DNA of 64,000 nt from NCBI GenBank assembly GCA_038503065.1, contig JBCAMK010000017.1, forward strand, positions 682,001-746,000, read 5' to 3'. Made by a program: the position numbers and the translations under genes. This document shows positions 10,749 to 23,264 of the stretch, piece by piece. Position 1 is the first letter of the stretch; every line of letters starts with the position of its first letter. This stretch comes from Paragyromitra xinjiangensis (lineage: Eukaryota; Ascomycota; Pezizomycetes; Pezizales; Discinaceae). Under the pieces are notes generated by a model. It was not told the origin of the DNA. It saw only the letters and a program-made list of their open reading frames with translations, and did no database searches.

Positions 10749-13024
10749 GCGCCTTTACTCCCCAAAATCAAGGGAGCCAATACCATATATCACCAGTAAG
10801 TTTCATGTTTGTTTGAATTAGTTCCTACTGGGGTCTGACTTGGTCGATATCATCCAGAGATCACAAATATGTTAACTCCTTGATTTTATCGTTGAGAAAT
10901 CCTGATATGACAATAGGATGCTTTTGGCATGTGTAGCAGCAACCATTAGCAGGGAAGAGCGAGATGGATTTTCTTTGTTTGAACAGAGAATTTAGATAAC
11001 TGTCATTTATCCCCTAAATAAATATTTTTTGAGAGTTATTACTAGTTATTGGACAGCTGTGCATATGCTCCAGGAACCTGAATCCCTAAGTCGCTTGCGT
11101 CGCAGGAATGCGTGGGTGAGGGAATGGGAATAAGCTTGATCTTTACCAACATAGAGCCATGAGCTATAGTTGTACATCACATGAGTCAGATGCGATTTCG
11201 GTAGCAAATCTTGCTTCGTCCTGCAGCGAATTTTTTTATATTTCGCTGTTCTAGGAACTGGTTGGTTCATGGTCCCAGAAAATTTTTTGGTTATTGTGGG
11301 AACTTCCTGATGCGAATGAGGTAACTGTCGTTCTGTAACCGTAACAGTCGTCATATCGGGTAGTTCCCGAACAGTCTTCTTTATGACCTCATTGTGGGCC
11401 CAGTTTATCTCTTACTAGCTACCCCGTTTCCGGAGGACCTCTAGTACCCATAGTGTTCAGAAAGGGTGAACCGTCACCCCCTTTCTAGCTAGAACCACAC
11501 ATGTAGTCGTTTTAACGATGCCTTTTAGAATCAATCATTGAGACCGGAGACCGATGGTGCGCTTATGCCTTACAGGGTAGACTAAGTTTAATCAACCACT
11601 TTCTTGGGTGATCGTCTAGGCACCCGGCAATACAAGGAGTCTTTGTAGCTCAGGTTCTAAGCTTTCATTCGTGATGAACTTGTAAATCTCCCACTAACCA
11701 CGAACTTTGAGTTTCCAACTCGGGAGGAACTGGGGTTTGCAGCTCTGTCGAGACCATCAGAGGTTCTCAGATTAGAGAAATCGCTAAAAGGAATGTCCCT
11801 CGAAACAGACATAAGTCTAAGGTTAAGGGTTCCCAAATTTCCCACTGTAGTTATACCAGTGCAACTGTCGATACTTGTTCTTAGGGCGAACAACTTTCCA
11901 TGTATCACGTAAAGGTGTGATATCTTCAATTCCCTTAAGCCGTTCGCTCGAATCCATTCGCTTTTCGTATCCTAGCCCCTTTCTTGCGAATATAGAACCC
12001 CTCTCGTTCTTAGATGGCTGGCTGGTGACTAAGGAGGTCTTTGGCGAGATCGTAGCAGCAGTAGTAGTAATTCATTCACGTATCCTTTGGCGAGATCGTG
12101 GTTTCTTCAACCGGAACGTCCTAAGGATGTGATTCATTAAACAAGCGGGGGCGAGTGAAGATATATAGGACGAGTTGGCTTCAAGCATGGTGATGCCATA
12201 TGCATGAAAATGGTGCCATGTGCAGGTCGAGATTGCTGTCGATCTTAGCGCTTGGATACAAGCACTTTCGAGTGATTATTCATGATCTAAATTACTAATT
12301 ATGGGATTCACGTGATTATCTCCCAGGAGTTATTTCACCACCTTGGATGGAGGTTTGGGATAAGTTGGTTTGCGTAGTGAATTATGTAGGTAAATGTGCT
12401 ATAACCATAGATTATCACTCGCTCGACACATCTTCTTGAAAAAGAGAATATCGGTTATTGTCCCTTATGTTTTCGGAGCACCGGTTTGTGTGAGAGCTGT
12501 GGCAATTTTTCGCTTGGGAAAAAATAGACCATATTTGATGGCACAGTGCGTATGAGGAAATTTTTTCCGCGCTCCTCGTAATACTTGTCGAAAATAAGAA
12601 TATTTTCTTGTCACCTCATCTGGTTAAAAGTCTCCAACCTCCCTTTATCAAAAGCCGCCAGAGTCTGAATATGAACTAAACTTACCAACCCACCCGTTAT
12701 TTCTCTCCAAAGTGATAGTTTTTCAGGCCCTTAGGTAGTACCCCACGTGGTACGTATACCTCGGCCTGCAAGTTGGTTCGAATTTCTTGCGGTTACTACA
12801 TTGGCAACTTGGAAGCAGACATGAAGCCGCCGTCGTTCAACTAGCTGACAACAACAAACGAGCGACTAACTTGGACAACTCCTTGATACCCCAAATGTCC
12901 CTTAAATAAGCTCAGCTCCCATGTTATCTTCTCCCACCACAACACTCTCACCACTCACCACACTCATCACTCACTACTACCAACACTGCCAACTACCAAC
13001 ACTACCAACACTACCACCACAACC
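10749..13024. other. Intergenic region, no supported gene
   Basis: Frames at 11046-11354 (minus), 11657-11929 (minus) and 11875-12132 (plus) have no recognisable domain or partner exons. The last 130 bp before 13025 are a CA/CT-rich leader containing many CCAACACTACCA-like short repeats. Confidence 0.45.
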
Positions 13025-13273
13025 ATGTGCCACCTCCAACCTCCAACTCCCCTCCAACAGTCCACAAACCAACCAACCCTCCCAACACCACCACCACAAC
13101 ACCCCACCACAACGCCACCCGCACAATCTCACAGCGATAAAGCTAAATGGTCCAAATGGGAGTGCTGCATCTGCGAGGAGGTTTATCGCAGATCACACAA
13201 TCCTTGCGTTCCGTGCCAACACTACCGTTGCGAGAGTTGCGTTATTATCTATTTGGGTACGGGTCAGTATTAA
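13025..13273 (+). CDS. Small Cys-rich zinc-ribbon-like protein
   Basis: This single-exon frame of 82 aa starts in good context (ACAACCATGTGC). The first 38 residues are Pro/Gln/Thr-rich low complexity. The C-terminal half holds a compact Cys/His cluster: W-E-C-C-I-C, then N-P-C-V-P-C, Q-H-Y-R-C, E-S-C. Short fungal proteins with the W-x-C-C-x-C...C-x2-C-x-H-x-R-C-x2-C pattern are common and mostly uncharacterised. The pattern would suit a small zinc-binding treble-clef or ribbon fold. The 3' end after the last Cys pair (VIIYLGTGQY) looks arbitrary, so a downstream intron may be missed. Function unknown. Confidence 0.5.
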   Translation: MCHLQPPTPLQQSTNQPTLPTPPPQHPTTTPPAQSHSDKAKWSKWECCICEEVYRRSHNPCVPCQHYRCESCVIIYLGTGQY

Positions 13274-13793
13274 ACGGGGTGACTTAGATCGTTTTTGGTT
13301 TTGGTTTTTGTTGGCTGTGGTAGGTGCTTCGTTTTTCGGGTTGGTTTCCGGTCGATAGGGTTATGCTTAGGATTTTAGAGAGTAGTAGACTATAAAGGGG
13401 TGGGTTATTTAGTTATTTTAGTTAGGGGGATTAATGTCCCTCGTGTTAGAAGTATAGACCATATGTTGTTCTCCAATTGGTTTCACATCGAACTTATTCC
13501 GAAGCCACATCGCCATTGTAGTTTTTTTGGGTACTCTCCTTTTTAGTTCTCGAAACTGCCAAACCCAAACCCTCTTACAAAAGTCAAATTGGCCAATAAA
13601 CCCGAGTGAGAATTCATGATTCAAAAATAGCACCACATAGCAAAGACACACCACCAACCTTCCCGTCGACACAAATGAGTTTCAAATTGCAGTATCAAAC
13701 ACTCCCACACATCGAACCAAATTTCGCCCCTCAAACACCCTAATAAAACCATATCTCCCCCACAACCCACACCTCCCAACCCCACCCTACATC
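13274..13793. other. Intergenic, nothing supported
   Basis: About 520 bp between the small zinc-ribbon ORF and the 3' end of the oxygenase gene on the opposite strand. The minus-strand frame 13418-13672 has no recognisable content. Confidence 0.4.
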
Positions 13794-15229
13794 CTAAACA
13801 TACGTACTCGCCAACCTCTGCACCAAATAATCGCCGCTATTGACCCCAGGATACTTCTTATCCGCCTCCGACCCATAAGTCCCCGGAAGCACATCAATGA
13901 AGGCTTCAAAATTCGGATTACAAAAGTACCTACACCACGTTAACCCAATCCACACCACCCTACAACTAAAGACTTACGCGCACGAGTATCTCGCCGGATA
14001 CTCATCCCCAACCGCTTTCGCAGCCGGCGGCTCAACAACCTGGTGCTCTGTGCTCTTGATCATATCATTACTCCACCTCGCCAGCAAATCACCGGCATTT
14101 ATCACAACTAGCAATCATCAGACTACATCCTACCTAAGTAAAGGACGGTAAGATGGCAAGCACTCACTAGTCCCCGGAATCGGCGTCGCATCCACAAACG
14201 TCCCCTCTGGACTCCTCACCTGCAACCCGCCTCTATCGTCTTGAAACAACAGCGTGATGCTCCCATAATCAGTATGTCTCCCCGCCCTCACCTGTTCCTT
14301 ATTCTTAACAAACACCTCCTTCGGCGTCGCCGGGTAATGTAGTAAACGCAGCGTATTATCGCCCACATCCGTAAACCTATCAAAAAAGCCCACATCCAAT
14401 CCCATACCGAGACCAATAGCACGCATGACCTCGATATGGAGCTGTTTACATGTTGCGAAGAAGTCCTGCATGATGTGCGTGAAGACTGTGCCCTCGGGGT
14501 CGGACGGCCAGTTGTTTGGATGGCCCGCTTCGTTGTCGCGGCCGATTTCGAAGGATTCTTTGAGGTCTGGGTTGGCGGAGCGGAGGGCGGCGACGAGGGT
14601 TGGGTCGGAGAGTTGGGTTACTTTTTCGCGGCCGTGGGCGACGTAGCCGCGGTTGGATTCGGGGGTTGTCTGGGTTGTCAGCTGGGTTGATATATTGGGT
14701 CTAGGGGGTGGGGGTAGAGGGTGTAGATGCTCTTTTTGTCATCTAGATGTGTTCTCTCTTGTTTGATAGGAATTGAGTTTCTTTCCTTGGTGTTTGTTCC
14801 AGCGGGCAGGGATGCGAGTGAGTGATAATAGGCGAAGAACCTACCCATGCAAGTGTCTCCTTCTGGTCCTTGGGACGGTTAAAGAAAGCAGCAGACTCGG
14901 CGAAAACACGGTCGACCACATCCTGCGGGATACCATGGTTCTTGATATAACTAAAGACCATAAACGTTAGCTTTCCCGAAATCAAAACCGGCACATAAAC
15001 TAACATGAAACCAGCATCCTTAAACCCATCGATCATGCCTTTCGCAGCAGCTTTCTTATCCTCGTCCGACCCATTAAGGAAGAGCGAAAAATCGATGAGC
15101 TACCAGGAGGAATCATGGTGTCAATAGAAAGCGCAAAGCGGCATAGCGTCATCCTCCCCGCCCACTCACCGGAATGAACAAGCTGTCTTCGGATACAGCT
15201 GTCGACACGGCCTGCGAAGCATTAACCAT
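13794..15229 (-). CDS. 2-oxoglutarate/Fe(II) oxygenase, probable thymine-7-hydroxylase (thymine dioxygenase)
   Basis: The six-exon model on the minus strand is 15229-15170, 15099-15005, 14950-14845, 14669-14168, 14107-13978, 13929-13794. All introns are GT..AG and in phase, giving 342 aa. The N-terminal DIOX_N part reads SLFIPLIDFSLFL...GFIYIKNHGIP. The catalytic core has the iron ligands H and D in GRHTDYGSITLLFQDD and the distal H in KSTEHQVV, followed by the Arg of PARYSCAYFCNP that would bind 2-oxoglutarate. The length and isopenicillin-N-synthase-like architecture fit fungal thymine-7-hydroxylase, which oxidises thymine stepwise to 5-carboxyuracil. The family also includes many flavonol/gibberellin-oxidase-like enzymes, so substrate cannot be read from this sequence alone. 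The main support for thymine is the divergent neighbour at 15854, which resembles the enzyme for the next step. Intron 3 (175 bp) is longer than the rest. Confidence 0.85.
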
Positions 15230-15853
15230 GATTGCGATCCCTTCTCGTCTAACGCTTGTCGGCGGTCTCTGTAAGGAAGCGAATTGTTGCCGAGGATAGC
15301 TAGGAGCTGAGAGTGACAAAGTCCAACTCGCCTCCACTCGGAGGAAAGAAACCCACGTTTTAAGAAAGTAGAAAAGCAAATACAACCTCTATCAACACAT
15401 CTAAAGAAGAGATCAGATGAGAAACGAACAATACATAACCGCTTTTATCCCCTCCTTCAGGTGGTGATTCTGAGGGGGCACCTTCCTAAAGCGTTTCTTA
15501 TCGCGATAAGACGGGTATATCTTTCTACTGATAAAGAGTTGCCTTGGGCTCTCTGCGCTGCCTATCATTGCCCAGAGCGAAGGTCAATCCTTAACGATCT
15601 TCATGGTTTACCGAGGACAGGGTTTTTGAGCTTAGGGGCGCGGGCCCGTCCGTTGCTGCTATGGATCCGCCCGGGGAAGATGGTGGAATAAATACCCTTG
15701 CTCGTCGACTTGAATATCATCTTCACAGAAGCTCTCCAACGGCCTCAGGACTATATTACTACCTAATAAGGTATTGGGGGAATCACTCAGCATATAACTA
15801 CTAGAACCACCCTACGAGCATTGAAACAACATAACAGAAACACCACCGCCAAA
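15230..15853. promoter_or_regulatory. Divergent intergenic region shared by oxygenase and decarboxylase genes
   Basis: These 624 bp separate the start codons of two head-to-head metabolic genes and probably hold both promoters. An open frame at 15461-15691 has no recognisable content. I see no clear palindromic operator. GATAAG-like (AREA) elements occur (for example GCGATAAGACGG near 15503 and ACTGATAAAGAG near 15529), which would suit nitrogen control of pyrimidine salvage, but such hexamers are common by chance. Confidence 0.45.
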
Positions 15854-17136
15854 ATGCCAATCGTCGATATCCACACTCACGTCTACCCACCATCCTACAT
15901 GGAGCGTATGAACCCCCTCTACTCAACCTATACCACCAGCTAACCCCCTCAGTTCTTCGCTCCCGCAAAACAGTCCCCTATGTCAGAACCTTCCCCCCAG
16001 ACCTCAGCCCACGGCTCATAATTCTCCCCGGAGAAGACTCCCCCACATCCATATCAACCTCTCGAGGCCGTCCCATCGGGCCTGAATACTACTCAATCGA
16101 GCATAAAATAGCATTCATGGACGCCCACGGCATCGACATCTCCGTGATCTCACTCGCGAACCCCTGGCTCGACTTCCTAGACCCGAGTGAAGCTGTGAGG
16201 AACGCCGTAGGGATAAACGACGACATGAACGCCACGTGTCTACAGTACCCAGGGAGACTATTTGCATTTGGGACACTCCCATTGAGCGCGAGTGTTGACG
16301 AGATCGTGGGCGAGGTGGAGAGACTACGTGAATTAGCATGTATCAGGGGTGTGATCATGGGGACTAGCGGACTCGGGAGGGGATTAGACGACGAGAGGCT
16401 GAACCCGGTATGGAAAGCATTACAAGAGAATAACATGACTATATTCCTACACCCGCACTATGGATTACCAGCCGAAGTATACGGACCCCGAGCAGCAGAA
16501 TACGGTCACGTTCTACCACTAGCATTAGGGTTAACCACCCCCCTCTGATAGAGCGCAGCTTAGCTATAGATCATCTCATACTAACTCCCCTGGAAATAGA
16601 TTCCCGTTAGAAACAACAATTGCCGTCTCACGTATGCTCCTTTCCGGCGTTTTCGACCGCCACACCACCCTCTCTGTCCTCCTCGCCCATTCCGGCGGCA
16701 CCCTTCCATTCCTCGCCGGCCGACTCGAAAGCTGCATCGCCCACGATGCGCACCTTCTGAAACACGACGAAGGTAAACCAGCGCGAAGAAGCGTATGGGA
16801 TATACTAGAGAAAAACATCCTCCTCGATGCAGTGATATACTCCGAGGTTGGACTAAAAGCAGCTGTAGACGTAGCAGGAGCAGACCGGGTACTCTTTGGT
16901 ACGTAGCAGTTATATCCTAGTAAGAGATATGTGTAAGGTGCTAACGAGGCTCGTTAATAGGAACCGATCATCCGTTTTTCCCGCCGTTGTCGGTTGGAGA
17001 TGCGGGGGAGGAGCAGAAGTGGTTGAGTGTTACGATGAACTATAAGGCTATCAAATCGGCGTTTGGCGACGATGACACAAAGGCGCAGGGCGTGCTGGGT
17101 GGGAATGCTGTTAGGCTTTTAAGGCTGGAACTTTGA
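15854..17136 (+). CDS. ACMSD-like amidohydrolase, probable iso-orotate (uracil-5-carboxylate) decarboxylase
   Basis: Four exons, 15854-15905, 15953-16529, 16600-16898, 16961-17136, give 367 aa. All three introns are in phase with good acceptors. The metal ligands of the family are visible: D-I-H-T-H at residues 5-9, H-P-H in MTIFLHPHYGLPAEVYGPRA, H in LLAHSGGTLPFLAGR, and D in LFGTDHPFFPPL. The Asn in SLANPWLDF and the Phe three residues after the catalytic Asp are the substrate-contact positions I recall for iso-orotate decarboxylase. The S-G-L-G-R-G-L-D-D block is typical of the fungal branch. The enzyme would decarboxylate 5-carboxyuracil to uracil in thymidine salvage. The alternative is 2-amino-3-carboxymuconate-6-semialdehyde decarboxylase of tryptophan catabolism, a close relative. 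The divergent dioxygenase neighbour favours the pyrimidine role. Confidence 0.85.
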
Positions 17137-20100
17137 AGTGGGGATTGGGGATTGGGGCGGGTGTCGCCGTGTTCCTATCGATTGTGGTGCTTATTCGTAC
17201 GGTTTACTACATTGAGATATCAACTCCCTTTGTCTACGTGGTTGGTGGCGGTCGATTTAGGGGTGGAGAGGCGCCTTCTTTGCATGTACGTGACGGAGCT
17301 CCAGAAGTGGATATTCCTGTAAGGTACATGTCGGTTTGCGGGCCATGGTTTTAACCATTGATTAACGTAGGAGAAGGGATATGAAAGCAATTTTTCTAAT
17401 CCCAACCCTATCGCGAGTAAAGATGTTACTATCCGTAGGGATTAGACATGATCCGTACTTTCTATAAAAATATGCACCCTGAAAGGTATTATATATAGAC
17501 AACACAATCTAGTATATAAAGCCCCTATAAGGCAATCCCTCTGATAACCGCATATTATAAGCAGGGGCGTCTATCTTGATAAACAAATACAACAGATTAC
17601 TTGAATATTAATCAAAGTGCACTTATCCCCGTTACGGACCATAAGCACAAGGGTACGAACTGACGTATCAAAAGACTAGAATCAGACGGCCAACCAGCTG
17701 CTTCAACCAACAAAAGTTATTTTCTGGTATTCACGCCTTGCGACGAGCACGTCGAGACTCTTCTAAGCACGTAAATCCGCAATACTGCACATCGTTGCTC
17801 ATCACCCCATCCCTCCACTCATCATGAGATTTTTGTATCTTGTAATTAACTTCAGATGGTGAGACCCCGCGATCACGCTTACCTCATACTTGTTGCCTGT
17901 GTTGGAACATACTCGAATATCCACTCATCTAAATTTCTATCAATCTTGATAGATTGAACGGGGGGGGATCGATCGAAGTTGAGTCATAATTAATGGCATT
18001 CAGTGATCTTTTCACCTGAGGGTGGTTTTTCGAAAGTATGGTTTCTATCTTGTTTTTTTTTTGAGCAAGCGAGCCTAGTAGTCCGCAATATCCTGAAACT
18101 ATCGATGATTCATAGTCTCCGTAAATGTAAGCCTAGGGCAATACTTTCAAGAGATGTGCTCAGAGAAATACGATTCCTCGTCAATTGCCTGCCCATCGAT
18201 ACTAAGCCAGCTTGAAGTCCAGTGCCCTGAATCATCAACAATCCCAAAACCAATGTAGTCGTGTGGATTAGTCTTGGCTGTCTCAGACAGTTGAACGAAT
18301 AGCAAACCCCATTGAGCGCCATTAAAAATATAACCAGTGTAAATGTCTCCGCGTTCATAAAAACCAGCTCAACCCACGAGACATCAGCTACACTTAAGTT
18401 CAATCCAGAAGGCACCACTCGACCAATAAGTCAAGAAGGAATCGAGCTCGTTATTCGAACAAACGACGCATCAGTCAGGTACTCGGCACATCCAAAAACG
18501 AGTGAAGTCTCCCATGCAAAAACTTCGGCCCGCCAACAAACCTAAAAATAAAAATGATACCTGCTGATAGACAGGGGAAATAAACTATACACTATGCATC
18601 TACTTTCTTTTTTTGTTCTTACCGACTCTTCCGTTGTTTATTCTCTCAAAAATGGAACAAAAATGAGAGGAATTGAAACCCCTAGTGGCGTCACATAGTT
18701 GTTTTTTTTTTGGAGGCTCCAAAATCGATCTCACAACCTAAATTTTTCTTTCCCCCTGCTGCCAAGCAGCAACTACCGGGTAAGGTCGAGCGAGCTAAAG
18801 CTTCGTATTGAGACCTCGCGACTCATGACACGGAGGAATGAGGTGAAATTTCATCATTTACTGGCGCATTTTGTCATTTCCAATGATAATAATTCGAGTA
18901 ATTCTAGAGCTACGTCGAAACCACGAGGCCGGTAATGTGGCCGACACCCGACGGATAGCGTGAGCTGCTCGCCATCTCTCGCCTCAAGCACCAGGCTTTG
19001 GGATTTGAGGCTGGATCGAGGTAGAGGTAGTATACCTACATGGTGGTCAATGCGGAGGTCAGCTGCAAGTTGCAGTAGGTATGAGCCTGGCGTTGGGTTT
19101 CATGCAGGAAGAAGAGCTGGGGGGGGAAGTTTTTGGACTCCACATGGGAAAATTTAGCTTGTAGAGATGAAGAAGGTTGGTAGAAATTTTTGCGAGTTCC
19201 AGACGGCCGCAGGTTGTCAGCCGAGTTTCAAACTCAGCGGCCGGTACCGAGTCTTTGTCACTTTCCCCTCGTTACATCAGCCTTCGTGCTCGCCTCGCCG
19301 AGGCAGGCTGGCAGGAGCTTCCTCTAAAGTATCGTCGAAGCGGTTTCCAGGCTATAAGGTACATATACCATTACTCGATGGTTATTAGTTGTGGAGAGGC
19401 GTCTAACAGAAACTCCAACCGTAGTCGCCATCTTCCCTTTAGTGGACAATAAAAAGAGAGAGAAGAGAATTTTCTTCCGCTTAGCAGTTTAGGTTTCGGA
19501 ATGCCGGTCCTTTAACGGCAAGCCTGACGTGGTTTCGGTGATTCAAACAATTAAAATTTTATCCACTGAAACTTCTACGGGGAACTATCGGCTGCGCAAG
19601 TATGGTAAGTTCACCCCTCTAGGCCTTCGCGCTCAGTCAGTCAGTCCATAATTTTCTCTCGGTTGTTGGCGACGGCCTTGGACTTTTTGAGGCGCGACGA
19701 TGAAGAACTGGGCTGCTTTTTTTTAAGGTTTACGTAAAGTAAAGCATCACGTTGTAACGCATGCGGACCCCCGAATCGAGGAAACAAAAGAACAAGTCGT
19801 GATGGCTGCTTCAGACTGTGCTCGCTCTTGTTGCATTTGCAGCTTATGTTGCGTGCTTTCACCAAGCAAGGGATACATTACAGGATGGCTGTCCGCGGAG
19901 AAGAGACGATGGGGGAAATAAACTCAAGACAAACTGAAGATTGATCGTCGCGCAGACGCGCCACCGTCATCGTTTTGGTCTTGGGGTCATCTTTGTGATA
20001 CTTTACTTAGTTCTCCCTTTTTCTTGGTCTGCAGTGTTGCCCCATGGAGGGGAATTTCCCCGCAATTTGGGGATCCTTCTTGGGGAAAAGGCGAATCGAC

Positions 20101-21857
20101 AGGGGGGCCCCTGATCGCCGGGGAAAACAATGGTATGCTATTCTCTTGATATTGTCGATCGCGAAAGCATTTTTCTTTCGTTTTTTTACAGCTTGATTTC
20201 GAGTAAAAGCTTGGTTCAAGCTCAGCATCATCGCCATTGAGTGGAGCAGGTACGGGTATTTGATCCCCTGGCAACGTAAGGCAGCATCATGCTGTCATGA
20301 TGTCATTTCATTGTTCTGGAGAGTAGACCCAGGGAGACGATTAGGTTTTCCAGTGCTCTGGGGCGCATCTTTGATTGGAGGGGAAGTTTTCTGTGCTCTT
20401 TGCTCAATTCCACATATTCCAAGCGCGTGACGTGGATTTGGGATTCCAGCTTGGGACCTAAATAAGCGGAGTGACAAGCGAATGGTCGCTTGTTTGACGA
20501 CGAAAACAAAAAAAAAAGCTGCTTTAAGTTCCGGCCCAATGAAGTTGAGTCTATGACTCGGCAGTGTAGAATTATGCTGCTGAGTTCCACCACTTATGCA
20601 GAGAGCTCTCAGAAATGATATCTGCTGCTGCGAAACGGTATGTGTACATTACAATTCCCCAAGAGGAATATGCGAGATCTTGCAGGGTTGTTGATTATTC
20701 GGGTGAGGCTTCGAACTCAGCTGTCAGAAATTAAAGAACAAACACGTGGGTGAAATACAGCCACTTTCAGTTCGCTGTTTTATTCACCTCAGTTCAGTAA
20801 GTTCAGCTTTGGCTGTGTCATGGATCAATTGGAGATCTGGGTGTTAATGACTGCGCGATGGATCTTTATATTCGTTGTGATAGTGAGGCACTGCAACCGG
20901 AACAGCATGTAAGACAAAATAAAGGATGCTTGTGCATCTGCGCTGTAGGGCTGCTCGGTAAAGATATTTCTGACAAGAATGTAGAAAGGAGGCAAGGAAA
21001 CGGCTTTTCATGTAAACGCCATCATGAATATTGATCAAGTTTCAGCGACATTCCATCCACGAGCATTGCACCCATCTCAAAGGTTTCTTTTTTTCGAGAT
21101 AGGCGGTGAGTTTCATGAGAACGGTAGTTGACGGATGATGGACGGGAGCTAAATTGACGCCAGAGCCGAGAAGAAGAAGGATACCTACATATCGGAGAAC
21201 CCCTTCCTTCTCAGTTGTGCCTTGTTCGTTCGTTAGAAATGATCTGAAAGCCAGACCCCTCCTGTGCAGCAGCTTGTTTGTGAGGATGTGTTAGCGTCGC
21301 GGGAAGGCAATTCCATACGTAATAGAAAACCTCGGGTGGTTTAGCGGTGACAGGAAAATACATTGCAACATCCTCTGACGGTATGGGCAAGAAAAAGCCA
21401 CCCCAGCAGCCATGTGAACACCAGGCACCGTGACCATCTCCGTTTTTTCCGCAGGTCTATATAGCTCCTTCAAAGGGCCTCGCTGAATACACCTGCTTCA
21501 CACCTGAACTCTCCCTTCTCGAGGCTTTCTTACGGGCATCGTGCAGACATCCAACGGTTGGTGCAGCTTTCACTCGCTCACCCTCGCCGTTGATATTACT
21601 ACATACACATCCCCTTTCAGCAGCTGCTCACCCAACCAATCGCTCTTGGTCAGTTCAGCTGTAACTGTGTTGGCTGTGGGCGGAGGATGTATTTTGCAGT
21701 AATAGAGCTTCGCCAAAAAATATCATAAGACTAGCTTAACGTCCTTTCGAATCTACAAGTTCGACTACCTTGCTCAAGACACAATTACCATTGCTCTCCC
21801 AGCCACTACTATTGCAACTTACGCCTAAAATATCCCACCTTCGATAAGCTAAATTAT
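17137..21857. other. Long intergenic region, no supported gene
   Basis: 4.7 kb with only short conflicting open frames (for example 18110-18418 minus, 19987-20274 minus, 20303-20593 minus), none with recognisable domains. Several T- or A-homopolymers are present (near 18051 and 18703). The last 400 bp before 21858 are CT-rich and likely hold the arrestin promoter and leader. I see no tRNA or long repeat. Confidence 0.45.
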
Positions 21858-23264
21858 ATGCCTGTATATCATAACCTCACATCACACAAATCTGGAACGA
21901 AAATTCCCCGATTTCTCGACCATTCGAGTACCTCTCCACACTCCTCAATGATTTACCTACCAAATATCGAACCCCTCTCCACGAAGCAGGCGGCTTCTCG
22001 AGGCCGTTTCTCCGGAGGTCGTTCTAGTATTGAAGGTGTTCGACCCATGTTGGAATCCTTCAGGTCCTCCAAGTCTAGTCTCAAGAGCTCCACCGAACAT
22101 CCCTTCGAAATCACAATGACAATCGAATCCCCTCCCCTAGTTTGCTACGGCACACCAAAAGAATCCACCGGAGCTCTCCTCTCTGGTCTCCTCCACCTCG
22201 ACGTACGGGAAACAGAGCAGAAATTCGAAAGCGTTGTTCTAGCTCTCACCGCTGAGGTCCTCACTCGCAGACCTATTAGTGCGCATTGCAGAGACTGTGC
22301 GAAAAAAATAAGTGAGCTTCATAAGTGGAGACTTGTTTCGGAGCCGGTCGTCCTGAAGAAAGGCATTCACACTTATCCCTTTAGCTACCTTCTACCGGGA
22401 CATCTACCAGCTTCGAATAACAATGCTCTCAGCAGGATTTCCTACAGCCTCGCAGCTATGGCAATGACAGTCAAGGGCGAGGAGGTTAAATACAGTCATC
22501 CCATAACCCTTCAGCGAGCTATCTTAGCTGGAATGGACCGACATTCTATCCGCGTATTTCCCCCAACAAACCTTTGCGCTAGTGTTAAGCTCCCACCTGT
22601 TGTACATCCTGGGGGAGACTTCCCATTGGAAATCAGACTAGACGGCGTTGTCCCTAAGAAGAGGCAGACTCGATGGAGGCTCCGCAAGATTTCTTGGAGG
22701 ATCGATGAATCTGCCCGTGTTGTCTCTCCTGCATGTAAATCCCACTCTAATAAGATCGGAGGCGATGGCAAAGGCATGCTTCACGAGGATATAAGGACAA
22801 TTGGGTCTGGAGAGATTAAGTCTGGGTGGAAAAGCGATTTTGAAAGCCCTGGGGGAAAGATTGAGATGGAGTTCACAGCGGGTATTCCGGCTCATGTGGA
22901 GGCTGCTTGTGATGTGGACTCACCTTGTGGAATTACCGTCTCTCATAACCTCGTTATTGAATTGATTGTTGCGGAAGAACACGTGAGTTTACCTTTCATC
23001 AACTCTTTAGAAGACACTTTACTGACTCGTGGTCTACTTTAGTGTCCAACAACACAAACCCGTCTAATAACCCCTACCGGTGCTGCTAGAGTTCTACGAA
23101 TGCAATTCCGTCTCGTAGTCTCCGATCGAAGCGGTCTCGGTATCAGCTGGGACGAAGAAGCTCCCCCTATGTACGAGAACGTCCCCGCCGCACCACCTAC
23201 TTATTTCATCGAACATGGAACTATTTCGGAGTGGCTGCCACCAGTATATGCTCAAGACGACTGA
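21858..23264 (+). CDS. LDB19: Ldb19/Art1-family arrestin-like ubiquitin-ligase adaptor
   Basis: Two exons, 21858-22982 and 23043-23264 (60-bp intron, GTGAGT..TAG), give 448 aa. The arrestin fold spans about residues 85-395. The family signature is around HCRDCAKKISELHKW followed by HTYPFSYLLPGHLPAS, which I know from fungal Ldb19-type arrestins. The C-terminus carries three PPxY motifs: PPMY (416-419), PPTY (426-429) and PPVY (441-444). PPxY motifs recruit the WW domains of the HECT ligase Rsp5, so the protein probably directs ubiquitination and endocytosis of plasma-membrane transporters. The N-terminal 80 residues are Ser-rich and likely phosphorylated. All three PPxY motifs are in exon 2 and are lost if the intron is missed. 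A later start at 21951 is possible. A long CT-rich leader precedes the gene. Confidence 0.9.
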
